Shown here piece after piece: positions 14,264 through 21,543 of a stretch of 27,410 bases of DNA. Numbering within the stretch: position 1 is the stretch's first letter; each line of letters opens with the position of its first letter. The stretch covers positions 1 through 27,410 of the forward strand of contig CALVER010000002.1 in the NCBI GenBank assembly GCA_944326625.1, in the 5' to 3' direction. The notes beneath the pieces are model-generated. The model saw only the letters and a program-made list of their open reading frames with translations, was not told the DNA's origin and did no database searches. This DNA is from Candidatus Gastranaerophilales bacterium. GTDB taxonomy: Bacteria; Cyanobacteriota; Vampirovibrionia; Gastranaerophilales; Gastranaerophilaceae. The position numbers and the translations under genes were made by a program.

Positions 14264-15004
14264 ATGAAAGCAGCCGGCGTCTCTTTATCAAATCCATATT
14301 TCAAATCTGCTAAAAGTTATATTAACAGATCTTTCTGGTATACACAAAATCAAAATTACAAGCCAAGATCTACAATAAAAGAGAATAAAATTGAATATAT
14401 AGGAGGCTTAATTGCCATCGGACTTGCAATAGTGTCATTTAAAAAGTTTTTCGGTAAAAACACCATTCCGCAGAGCGTTGTAGAGCTTATGCAAAAAAAC
14501 GCGGGACTTAACAAACTTGATTTTGGCGGACGCACAAGCGAACTTTTAAAAGAAAAAATACTTTATCCGATGAAATCAATATTAATGGGACAAAAGTCAC
14601 TATTAGGAACGGACATAAAAACAGGATTAATCATATCGGACAAAGATCCTGTTAAGCTGAACAATTACATAAACGCATTTTTGGCACACGCAAAAGCAAT
14701 AGGTATCCATACGGAAACCCTAAAATATCCCAATAAAAAGCAGCCGCTCAAAGAAGTTCATAAAGCACTTGACAATGCCATAGCGCATTACATGTCAACT
14801 GGCGAATGTTCAATCGTAAATATAGGCGATCTGGGCAAAATAAGCAACCTTAAGGTATGTAAAATGGAGAGCGCTTCCAATATAGAAAAAAGACTTGCCG
14901 ATGTGCCTAAAGGTGTTTTATGGGTAGCAAGAACCACTTCGGGCAACTGCCTGCCGTATTTTTACAATAATCTTCCGACCTTGAGCGTAAAAATAGTTGA
15001 TTAA
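14264..15004 (+). CDS. Hypothetical protein with one membrane segment
   Basis: 246 residues, family not recognised. A polar N-terminus (1-43) is followed by a single hydrophobic segment (about 44-63, YIGGLIAIGLAIVSF). A soluble domain of about 180 residues follows, with alternating beta/alpha character (TGLIISDKDPVKLNNYINAF, SIVNIGDLGKISNLKV, GVLWVARTTSG). The soluble part is faintly like a Rossmann or P-loop-derived fold but has no Walker motif. The N-terminus up to the membrane segment is not a normal signal peptide. No Shine-Dalgarno sequence precedes the ATG. It is a single-gene unit between the divergent superoxide reductase operon and the SRP RNA. Confidence 0.65.
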   Translation: MKAAGVSLSNPYFKSAKSYINRSFWYTQNQNYKPRSTIKENKIEYIGGLIAIGLAIVSFKKFFGKNTIPQSVVELMQKNAGLNKLDFGGRTSELLKEKILYPMKSILMGQKSLLGTDIKTGLIISDKDPVKLNNYINAFLAHAKAIGIHTETLKYPNKKQPLKEVHKALDNAIAHYMSTGECSIVNIGDLGKISNLKVCKMESASNIEKRLADVPKGVLWVARTTSGNCLPYFYNNLPTLSVKIVD

Positions 15005-15010
15005 AAATAT

Positions 15011-15039
15011 TTGCATAAAAAGTATTTATGATATACTAT
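15011..15039 (+). promoter_or_regulatory. Promoter of the SRP RNA gene
   Basis: TTGCAT (15011-15016), 17-nt spacer, TACTAT (15034-15039). The predicted start at +7 falls on 15046, exactly the first paired base of the RNA. TATACT at 15032-15037 is an overlapping alternative. Confidence 0.6.
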
Positions 15040-15045
15040 AAATAA

Positions 15046-15300
15046 GCCGTGCTCCACGGGGAATTGCAATCTCTCGACCCGAAGCTTATGCGGGGTGCAG
15101 AGCCTGTTGTGAGGGTTTGCGGGGTACAGCTGACATAACCGGAATTGATGACGTTTAAATTTATTGCGGCGTAAACTGCCGAACCGTGTCAGGATGGAAA
15201 CATAGCAGCACTAAGGCAACCTTTGCGGGTGTGATACTTTTAAAAAGAGATTACGATTATTGAGGCTTTATTCTTCAAATTCGATAGACAGTGGCACGGC
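15046..15300 (+). ncRNA. ffs: Signal recognition particle RNA, large type with Alu domain
   Basis: The S-domain tip is clear: GTGTCAGG, a GGAAAC loop region, then AGCAGCACTAAGG (about 15187-15217), the Ffh-binding asymmetric loop. The ends pair as GCCGTGC (15046-15052) with GCACGGC (15294-15300), and the 5' part (GTGCTccacGGGGA) resembles the Alu domain of Bacillus scRNA. Length of about 255 nt fits the large bacterial class, not the ~110-nt 4.5S type. The terminal helix is followed directly by TTTTATTTT, which would end transcription. The T-tract contains the stop codon of the convergent glycosyltransferase gene. Confidence 0.93.
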
Positions 15301-15302
15301 TT

Positions 15303-16265
15303 TTATTTTAATTCAGTCTCTTTAATATAACGCGGCCGTGCTTTTACTTCCCGGTAAACCTGCCCTACATATTCCCCGATAATCCCGAGACAGCAGATTT
15401 GTATTCCGCCGAAAAAACATAATAAAATTATGTTCGTTGCCCAGCCGTTCGGCGTATTGTGAAAGAATATTTTTTCAAAAACCGTTTCCGCACCTATTAC
15501 AAAACTTACAAACGCCATTATAAAACCCAGAACAGATACAATTCTCAATGGCACAACGCTGAATGACGTAATCCCGTTCAATGCAAGCCCCATAAGTTTT
15601 ACCAGATTAAATTTTGATTCTCCGGCCATTCTCGGCTTTACATCAAAATGCACATAGGCCGTCTTAAGCCCCACATCGTTAAAAAATCCGCGCAAAAACA
15701 GATATTTTTCAGGGTACATTTCCATAATATCAAGGGCACGTTTGCTTACAAGCCTGAAATCCGAATGGTTCATGGGAATTTTTGCCCCGAGAATATACAT
15801 TAACTTGTAAAACATAACTGCCGTAGTTTTTTTAAACAGAGTATCAGTGTCGCGGCTGTTGCGGATACCTGAAACAATATCCGCGCCGTCACGGAATTTA
15901 TCAACAAAGGTTTCAATAGAAAATTCATCCTGCTGCAAATCCGCATCAATGGAAACAGCACAATCACATCCGATATCACGTACACCTTCATAACCTGCAA
16001 TCAACGCCTTCTGGTTTCCGAAATTACGGATAAATTTTGCACCTTTTACCGCGGGATTTTGCTCATGATAACCGGAAATAATTTCCCAGGTTTTATCTGT
16101 TGAGCCGTCATCCACAAGGTAAAGATAACTCTTTTCACTGATTTTATTTTTAGCAGACAAATCATGCAGAATTTCCAAAAGCCTGTCTATAGTAGTATTC
16201 AGACACAATTCTTCATTAAAACACGGGATTACAATTGCAAGTATCGGTTTAAACTCACTCATCAT
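15303..16265 (-). CDS. GT2-family glycosyltransferase (GtrB/dolichol-phosphate-sugar synthase-like)
   Basis: 320 residues from ATG 16265, or 319 from the adjacent ATG 16262. An N-terminal GT-A catalytic domain carries VIPCFNEE, DDGSTD (52-57) and DADLQQD (107-113), the metal- and sugar-nucleotide-binding motifs. Two hydrophobic segments follow near the C-terminus (about 235-262 and 276-305), ending in VYREVKARPRYI, the pattern of enzymes that load a sugar onto polyprenyl phosphate. The longer reading frame upstream of 16265 has no support: the catalytic domain begins near residue 8 here and a TATAAT box lies immediately before 16265. It is divergent from the YdjC gene. Confidence 0.9.
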   Translation of the reverse strand: MMSEFKPILAIVIPCFNEELCLNTTIDRLLEILHDLSAKNKISEKSYLYLVDDGSTDKTWEIISGYHEQNPAVKGAKFIRNFGNQKALIAGYEGVRDIGCDCAVSIDADLQQDEFSIETFVDKFRDGADIVSGIRNSRDTDTLFKKTTAVMFYKLMYILGAKIPMNHSDFRLVSKRALDIMEMYPEKYLFLRGFFNDVGLKTAYVHFDVKPRMAGESKFNLVKLMGLALNGITSFSVVPLRIVSVLGFIMAFVSFVIGAETVFEKIFFHNTPNGWATNIILLCFFGGIQICCLGIIGEYVGQVYREVKARPRYIKETELK

Positions 16266-16270
16266 TTTTA

Positions 16271-16280
16271 TATTATAATA
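16271..16280. promoter_or_regulatory. Palindromic -10 element shared by two divergent genes
   Basis: TATTATAATA is its own reverse complement and holds a perfect TATAAT on each strand (plus 16274-16279, minus 16272-16277). It sits in the 43-bp gap between the divergent glycosyltransferase and YdjC genes. For the minus strand it leaves 6 nt to the ATG. TTGCAT on the minus strand (16293-16298) is a -35 candidate at 15-nt spacing. The plus-strand side has no clear -35 but a ribosome-binding site AAGGAA follows. Confidence 0.5.
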
Positions 16281-16308
16281 TTTATAAGTTAAATGCAAGG
16301 AAATTTTT

Positions 16309-17145
16309 ATGCAGAGGAAATTCATACTGAATGCTGATGATTTCGGCATGTCAAAGGAATTAAATAAAGCGGTTCTGGACGGTCACAACAACGGCTTTTT
16401 GACATCAGCAAGCCTCTGTGCAAACGGCAAAGCATTTTCAGCGGCCGTAAATGACATTCTGCCCGAATGTCCGGGGCTTGGTACGGGCGTTCACCTGAAT
16501 GTTATTGAAGGAAAATCACTTACAAAATGCAAACTTATCACTGATAAAAACGGCAATTTCAACAAAGGTTATTTGTATTTTATGCTTAATTCGCATAAAA
16601 AAAGCCTCTTAAACGAACTTGAAGCAGAATTTCGTGCTCAAATTGAGACTGTGAAAAAATATTGCAAACCCGATCATATAGATTCACACGTGCATGTGCA
16701 CGCAATTCCTAAGATATTTGAACTTACCGCAAAACTCGCCAAAGAATACGAAATTCCTTTTATCAGAACTCAATACGAAAAATTCTACACCATACCGTCT
16801 TTGAAAAAACATCTGAATTTGGCCTATTTTATCAACATAATAAAAATTATTCTGCTTAATACCTTTACGTTAAAAAATAAAAATACAGTTAAAAAATACG
16901 ATTTAAGGACAAATGATTTTATTCTCGGCGTGGGGTACACAGGCATGATGGAGCCAAAGACCGTTGAATTCGGGCTTAAAAATCTTGACGGAGACGGGAT
17001 TGCAGAAGCACTCATTCACCCGATGTGCTATTCGGGAAACGTAAAAAATCAGCACTCAATTGAATTTTCGATAACTCTTGACAAGCGGCTTGAAGATGCA
17101 ATCCGCAGAATGGGGTTTGAAATAACAAATTACAAAAACTTATGA
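16309..17145 (+). CDS. YdjC/ChbG-family carbohydrate deacetylase
   Basis: 278 residues, typical for the family. The metal site can be read: D11 in NADDFG (8-13), H62 in GVHLN, and H127 in HIDSHVHVH (123-131). A C-terminal HP motif is in ALIHPMCYSG. Relatives remove an acetyl group from N-acetylated sugars such as chitobiose, or act in hopanoid synthesis (HpnK); the substrate here is unknown. AAGGAA lies 8 nt upstream of the ATG. Its last four bases overlap the ATG of the exported nuclease gene (ATGA), so they are coupled. The divergent glycosyltransferase suggests a lipid-linked or envelope sugar context. Confidence 0.9.
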   Translation: MQRKFILNADDFGMSKELNKAVLDGHNNGFLTSASLCANGKAFSAAVNDILPECPGLGTGVHLNVIEGKSLTKCKLITDKNGNFNKGYLYFMLNSHKKSLLNELEAEFRAQIETVKKYCKPDHIDSHVHVHAIPKIFELTAKLAKEYEIPFIRTQYEKFYTIPSLKKHLNLAYFINIIKIILLNTFTLKNKNTVKKYDLRTNDFILGVGYTGMMEPKTVEFGLKNLDGDGIAEALIHPMCYSGNVKNQHSIEFSITLDKRLEDAIRRMGFEITNYKNL

Positions 17146-18932
17146 AAAAATATTCAGCTGTAGGGGTAATTTTAATACTTTTTGCCGCATTTGCATTCTT
17201 TGTATATTGCAAACAGAGCTACACGCCCGTTTTAAAAGTAATTAACCCGGTGACAATTCAAGTTGACTTAAACAACAACGGACGCTATGATGACGGCGAA
17301 ACCGTCTGCATAACCGATACGGAAACATTCTCACTGGACAAAACAAATTCAGTGCCCGATTTTGCCAAAGATTTCAAACTTTCAATTAATGACATAACAA
17401 ATCTCGGCTACATGGCAGATAATTTTGCAAACAATACTTTAATAAATAATCCTGTAAAGGTGGAATTCACGGGAATACAAACCCCTGTATGCAAGTTTGC
17501 GGAAATTTACTTACACAACGAAAAATATTCCGAAATTTTAAAAAATTCCGGATTTGCGGCAGTAAACGGCAATTTTTCGGAAGAGAATTTCAAAGAAAAG
17601 CTTAAATATGCAAGACAGCAGGATCTTGTAATTTTAAACTTAAAAAGCAACAAATACCACAAACTTGACTGCAAATACGGACTGCTAAGCTCGGATTTTT
17701 CTGTTATTCCCCGTAAACAAGTCCCCAAAGACGCGACGCCGTGCAAATTTTGCCACGTAAAAACACCGGAGAAAAAATCTTTCCGCCTGCAGGAGATTAG
17801 TTTTAAAAAACAAAATTTCACTTGCGCTGACGGAAAAATAAGGTTAATCTTGACGGATTTTACAATGAAATTAAAACCTGACAGAACCTGCACGGAAAAA
17901 GCCTGCATTGAACTTGTAAATGAAATAGATAAGGCAGAAAATTCCATTGATATGGCGGTTTACGGAATGAACTTAATCCCGAAACTTTATGACGCGCTTC
18001 ATAATGCTAAATTCCGCGGGGTAAAAATCCGCATTGTTTATGACAAATCCTCATCTCCGGACAAGGATTACTACACGGAAACCTCAGAATATTTAAAGCT
18101 TGCGGACGAATTCAAATCGGATTATCTGCCCGACAAACCAAACTTCTCAAACAAAATTATGCACAACAAATTCATAATTATAGATAATAAAACCGTGTTC
18201 ACAGGCTCCATGAACCTGAGTGCGTCAGGACTTTCCGGCTACAATTCGGATGCTGTTGTCATTATAAATTCATACGAAATCGCAAAACTTTATACAGCGG
18301 AATTTGAACAAATGCTTTCGGGCAAATTCCATGAACTAAAAACAAAACCGCAACTTCAGAATGATTTTACATTGGACGGGACAAAAATCAGCATCTATTT
18401 TTCGCCTTATGACAAAGCCTCCGAAAAAATCATCCCGATAATTGATAATGCGCGGAAATATATTTATGTTCCTGCATATTTAATTACTCATCAAGGAATT
18501 ACATCCGCATTAATCCGCGCAAAACAGCGAAATATAGACGTAAAAATTATTATAGACACAAACAGCACATCAACACGTAATACCAAATATTTAATGCTCC
18601 GGCAAAATAAAATTCCCGTAAAAACAGAAAATTACGCAGGAAAACTTCACTCAAAATCAATGATTATTGACGACAAATACGTAATTACAGGCTCAATGAA
18701 TTTTTCAAACAGCGGCGAGAATAAAAACGACGAAAACGTATTGATAATTGAAAATCCGAAACTTGCAAAAGAATACAAAGAATTTTTCACCTATTTATGG
18801 TCAAAAATTCCCGACATATACCTGACACAAAATGCGAGAGCCGAAAGTAAAGATTCAATCGGCTCCTGCACAGACGGTATTGATAACGATTTTGACGGAT
18901 TAATTGACGCAAAAGATCCCGGCTGCAGATAA
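17142..18932 (+). CDS. Exported multidomain phospholipase D-family nuclease
   Basis: 596 residues. An N-terminal membrane or signal segment (5-22) is followed by a degenerate thermonuclease-like region (about 28-145; VKVEFTGIQTPVC). Next is a cysteine motif with KYH (171-173), C177 and PCKFCH (200-205), the module often fused to exported nucleases. Then come two PLD domains with intact HKD motifs: H341/K343/D348 and H503/K505/D510, each followed by GSMN. The C-terminal tail (577-595) has DGIDNDFDGLIDAKDPGC, a calcium-loop-like repeat seen in extracellular proteins. It probably cleaves nucleic acid (or lipid) outside the membrane. The start overlaps the deacetylase stop by four bases. Confidence 0.87.
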   Translation: MKKYSAVGVILILFAAFAFFVYCKQSYTPVLKVINPVTIQVDLNNNGRYDDGETVCITDTETFSLDKTNSVPDFAKDFKLSINDITNLGYMADNFANNTLINNPVKVEFTGIQTPVCKFAEIYLHNEKYSEILKNSGFAAVNGNFSEENFKEKLKYARQQDLVILNLKSNKYHKLDCKYGLLSSDFSVIPRKQVPKDATPCKFCHVKTPEKKSFRLQEISFKKQNFTCADGKIRLILTDFTMKLKPDRTCTEKACIELVNEIDKAENSIDMAVYGMNLIPKLYDALHNAKFRGVKIRIVYDKSSSPDKDYYTETSEYLKLADEFKSDYLPDKPNFSNKIMHNKFIIIDNKTVFTGSMNLSASGLSGYNSDAVVIINSYEIAKLYTAEFEQMLSGKFHELKTKPQLQNDFTLDGTKISIYFSPYDKASEKIIPIIDNARKYIYVPAYLITHQGITSALIRAKQRNIDVKIIIDTNSTSTRNTKYLMLRQNKIPVKTENYAGKLHSKSMIIDDKYVITGSMNFSNSGENKNDENVLIIENPKLAKEYKEFFTYLWSKIPDIYLTQNARAESKDSIGSCTDGIDNDFDGLIDAKDPGCR

Positions 18933-18992
18933 GCTATCACCTCAGGATGACCCGTAAACATACCTCAGGCACCACTGGAGACAATATACTAC

Positions 18993-19021
18993 CGTCATCC
19001 CGCAATAAATGCGGGATGACG
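18993..19021. repeat. Perfect 12-bp inverted repeat (REP-like hairpin)
   Basis: CGTCATCCCGCA, loop ATAAA, TGCGGGATGACG. The sequence type (GTCATCCCGC) is common in dispersed intergenic palindromes of many bacteria. A partial copy, AGGATGACCCG, lies at 18945-18955. No T-tract follows, so it is not a standard terminator, though it could stabilise the 3' end of the nuclease mRNA. Confidence 0.7.
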
Positions 19022-19100
19022 TGTATTGATAGACCAAAGACAAAAGTGTTGTCCTGCCTTTGGCAGTGCGGAATTTTTCCAAAACTGCTTTTTATATAAC

Positions 19101-19140
19101 ACTTATTCCCTTATTTACTTATTACCTTATTCACTTCTTA
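19101..19140 (+). repeat. Tandem 8-bp repeat, five units
   Basis: Units ACTTATTC, CCTTATTT, ACTTATTA, CCTTATTC, ACTTCTTA in perfect 8-bp register, alternating A/C at the first base so that a 16-bp period is also present. Related CTTA words continue to about 19173. Strand bias is strong: the plus strand has almost no G. Confidence 0.75.
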
Positions 19141-19194
19141 GTATCTTACTGCCTTAGTATCTTTTTACTTGAGATCCTGAATGTTATTTTTATG

Positions 19195-19235
19195 TCATTA
19201 CGAGGAGTGTGCGAAACACACGACGTTGTAATCTC
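19195..19235. repeat. REP-like nested palindrome
   Basis: Inner stem GTGTG-CGAAA-CACAC (19207-19221) within an outer ATTAC/GTAAT pair (19197-19201 and 19228-19232). The flanks CATTACGAGGAG and ACGTTGTAATCTC closely resemble the widespread REP-type consensus TTGCGAGGAGC...GACGTGGCAATCT that I know from many bacterial genomes. A second, decayed piece may lie at 19258-19295. Confidence 0.6.
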
Positions 19236-19323
19236 ATTCAATTCCAAAAACTTTGCGACTGCCACTGCCACGTTTCGCAGTATTCATTGCAATTACAAAT
19301 TTTTCAGGAGTTTGTCAAGATAT

Positions 19324-20037
19324 TTAGTAATCGGTAATAATTTTAGCTTCAACGTCTTTTCTTGCGTTAATACTGTTTGAGAGACTTTTAGCAAGTTCTG
19401 CTGCTGTATTTGCCGTGTAAAATTTTCCGCTCGTGACAAGCGCTGCACACTGTAATTGTTCAAGATCATCTTTGTCATTTATGTTAAATGCTATAACGTC
19501 AATATTAATATCTTTACGCGTTTTTATAAGTTCCATGGCATATTCGCAAGGGCTTTCGTCGCAATTTTCACCTCCGTCGGTCAAAAGTATAATTCGTTTT
19601 TTGCCGGAAAAGCCTAAAAAATCATTTTTTACCGCCTGTTTTAAAGAATAAGTAATCGGTGTCATGCCTTTGGGCTGAGTTTTGTATAAAGATGCCGAAA
19701 TTGCGGCTGCGCTGGAAGCGGATACAGGAACCAGCAAGCTGGAAGCGCGGCAAGCATCCATTGCAGTAAAACCGTTTTTATGTCCGTAAACTCTGAGCCC
19801 GACCTGCGTATCAGGGCTGATACTCGGAAGAATTTTTGCCATTGTTTCTATCATTAAATCTACTTTTTCCCTGCCATCCAAATATTCGGTCATGCTGTTT
19901 GAAAAATCCATAATAAACAGTATTCTTTCGCCGTTTGCGGAATTCACCGAATAATTTTCCGGCCCGTAAACTTTGTAATCACTTGCTAAAACAGCACTAC
20001 ATAAGTAAAATAGCGTAAATAAAATTAACCTCAACAT
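19324..20037 (-). CDS. Exported VWA-domain protein
   Basis: 237 residues. A signal peptide (about 1-18, AVLAS) is followed by a von Willebrand factor A domain filling the rest. The metal-ion-dependent adhesion site is complete: DFSNS (D44, S46, S48), T126 in GMTP and D154 in LLTDGGENCD. Cysteine pairs (C96, C159, C164, C197) could form disulfides outside the cell. VWA domains bind partner proteins through a bound divalent ion. No MoxR ATPase or pilus gene is adjacent. No Shine-Dalgarno sequence is visible before the ATG. Confidence 0.88.
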   Translation of the reverse strand: MLRLILFTLFYLCSAVLASDYKVYGPENYSVNSANGERILFIMDFSNSMTEYLDGREKVDLMIETMAKILPSISPDTQVGLRVYGHKNGFTAMDACRASSLLVPVSASSAAAISASLYKTQPKGMTPITYSLKQAVKNDFLGFSGKKRIILLTDGGENCDESPCEYAMELIKTRKDINIDVIAFNINDKDDLEQLQCAALVTSGKFYTANTAAELAKSLSNSINARKDVEAKIITDY

Positions 20038-20051
20038 ATTAAAATTATTTA

Positions 20052-20079
20052 TTAATATTTAGTGCAGTGCACTTTACAA
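20052..20079 (-). promoter_or_regulatory. Promoter with internal palindrome for the VWA gene
   Basis: On the minus strand TTGTAA (20074-20079), a 16-nt spacer and TATTAA (20052-20057). The spacer holds a perfect inverted repeat AGTGCA-G-TGCACT (20061-20073) abutting the -35, a position suited to a repressor site. Boxes are partial matches; the palindrome is exact. Confidence 0.4.
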
Positions 20080-20093
20080 GTTATCTAACCTGA

Positions 20094-20122
20094 TTGACCT
20101 TTATTTTTTCTTGCAATATCAT
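20094..20122 (+). promoter_or_regulatory. Promoter of the lyase gene, predicted leaderless
   Basis: TTGACC (20094-20099), 17-nt spacer, TATCAT (20117-20122), then 9 nt to the ATG at 20132. Predicted leader about 3 nt; no ribosome-binding site. Geometry is identical to the kinase operon promoter. Confidence 0.55.
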
Positions 20123-20131
20123 AAAAATATT

Positions 20132-21364
20132 ATGAGCAAAGATTTAATTAAACAGGCTGAAAATGCCTTAAGGGAACAATTTGAAGAAATAGACGAAATA
20201 AGAGATTACAATCAGGAAAAAGTTTTGAAGGCTTTTGTTGAAAACAAAGTGGCGCCGGAACATTTTTATACTGTTTCAGGATACGGACATGACGACTTAG
20301 GCCGTGAAGTTTTAGACAGAGTATTCGCAGATATTTTCAAGGCTGAAAAAGCAATTGCAAGAATTCATTTTGCCTCAGGAACCCATACTCTTGCATGCTG
20401 TCTTTTCGGAAATTTAAGACCGGGAGACAAACTTATCTCCGCTGCCGGAACGCCTTACGACACAATGCTTGAAGTCATAGGCACCGCTGGTGACGAGGTG
20501 ACAAAAGCAGATTCGTTAATTGCCCACGGGATACAATATGACGAAGTACCGCTGAAAAACGGCAATGAAGTTGACCTTGAAAAACTTGAACAATCAATAG
20601 ACAACACGGTTACAATGGTTTTAATACAACGATCAAAAGGGTATTCAACCAGAAAATCGCTTACCGTCGAAGAAATCGGAAAAATTTGCGAAATTGTTAA
20701 ACGCAAAAATCCTGACTGCATTTGCTTTGTTGATAACTGTTACGGCGAATTTGTCCAGAAAATTGAGCCTCTTGAAGCCGGAGCCGACTTAATTGCGGGT
20801 TCATTGATAAAAAATCCTGGCGGCGGAATAGTGGAAGCCGGCGGATACATTGCAGGCAAAGAAAAACTTGTTACCCATGCGGCTAATCGTCTTACTGCAC
20901 CGGGAATAGGATACGAAGGCGGCGCAATGTTTAACCAGCACAGGCTTATTTTTCAAGGGTTGTTTATGGCGCCTTCCGTTGTTGCGGATGCCGTGAAAGG
21001 TGCTGTTCTTGCAGCAAAAATCTTTGACGACATCGGGTTTGACTCATATCCGAAATACAATGATGTGCGCTCTGACATAATCCAGAATATAATTTTTAAC
21101 GCACCTGAGCCATTGGAACATTTTTGCAGGACAATTCAATCCTTATCGCCCGTAAACGGCTATGTTACGCCAATTCCTGAATATGTTCCGGGTTATGAGG
21201 ACAAAATTATTATGGCAGGCGGAACATTTATTGAAGGCTCTACCATAGAATTATCCGCCGACGGTCCCATGCGTCCGCCTTATGTCGCATATATGCAGGG
21301 CGGTCTGAATTATGCACATGTCAAAATAGCACTCAAAAAAATCCTCGAAAAATATTCCGCTTAA
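20132..21364 (+). CDS. Methionine gamma-lyase-like PLP enzyme (aluminium-resistance family)
   Basis: 410 residues from ATG 20132. The PLP-lysine motif is GSLIKNPGGG (K227), preceded by the cofactor-binding aspartate in CFVDNCYGEF (D201) and by the phosphate-cup region FASGTHTL (80-87). The glycine-rich SGYGHDDLGR (49-58) is a family hallmark. These fold-type I enzymes, common in Cyanobacteria and Firmicutes, are annotated as methionine gamma-lyase family or aluminium resistance proteins; the true substrate is uncertain. A TTG 21 bases upstream is in frame but would fall within the promoter boxes, so the ATG is preferred. Confidence 0.9.
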   Translation: MSKDLIKQAENALREQFEEIDEIRDYNQEKVLKAFVENKVAPEHFYTVSGYGHDDLGREVLDRVFADIFKAEKAIARIHFASGTHTLACCLFGNLRPGDKLISAAGTPYDTMLEVIGTAGDEVTKADSLIAHGIQYDEVPLKNGNEVDLEKLEQSIDNTVTMVLIQRSKGYSTRKSLTVEEIGKICEIVKRKNPDCICFVDNCYGEFVQKIEPLEAGADLIAGSLIKNPGGGIVEAGGYIAGKEKLVTHAANRLTAPGIGYEGGAMFNQHRLIFQGLFMAPSVVADAVKGAVLAAKIFDDIGFDSYPKYNDVRSDIIQNIIFNAPEPLEHFCRTIQSLSPVNGYVTPIPEYVPGYEDKIIMAGGTFIEGSTIELSADGPMRPPYVAYMQGGLNYAHVKIALKKILEKYSA

Positions 21365-21449
21365 CGGTAATTGTTAAGATTTTTAAAGGCGGAGATAGCT
21401 ATTAATAACTAATTCTAAAGAATTATATCATTTTTAAATATTAAAAACT

Positions 21450-21476
21450 TTGACAAGAAAAATTTTGTGGTATGCT
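21450..21476 (+). promoter_or_regulatory. Promoter of the glucan phosphorylase-like gene
   Basis: Perfect TTGACA (21450-21455) and an extended -10 TGG-TATGCT (TATGCT at 21471-21476), spacer 15 nt. This predicts an untranslated leader of about 60 nt. The remaining gap from 21365 is AT-rich with nothing else recognised. Confidence 0.45.
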
Positions 21477-21543
21477 GTTATTAAATCTCGACATTGAGTG
21501 TTTAAAAAATTCGTTTTATACATAAGAAGAAAGGTATAGTTAT

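Larger units (their letters stand above)
18933..19323. repeat. 391-bp repeat-rich gap without a gene
   Basis: No credible ORF. It contains in order: a perfect 12-bp-stem hairpin (18993-19021); a small CTGCC/GGCAG hairpin (19054-19066); a polypyrimidine tract of five 8-bp units (19101-19140) continuing imperfectly to about 19173; and a REP-like nested palindrome (19195-19235). The last part (19258-19290) has a CTGCCACTGCCAC direct repeat. It lies between the convergent ends of the nuclease and VWA genes, a usual site for REP-type sequences. Confidence 0.6.

Noticed and set aside
16266..16349. 28-residue N-terminal extension of the glycosyltransferase
   Set aside because: It runs through the promoter and the ribosome-binding site of the divergent gene, and the GT-A domain starts at the internal ATG pair.
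18993..19021. 12-bp hairpin as a terminator
   Set aside because: No T-tract on either side; REP-like identity fits better.
19060..19380. 106-codon open frame across the repeat gap
   Set aside because: It runs through tandem repeats and a REP-like palindrome into the antisense of the VWA gene, with no ribosome-binding site.
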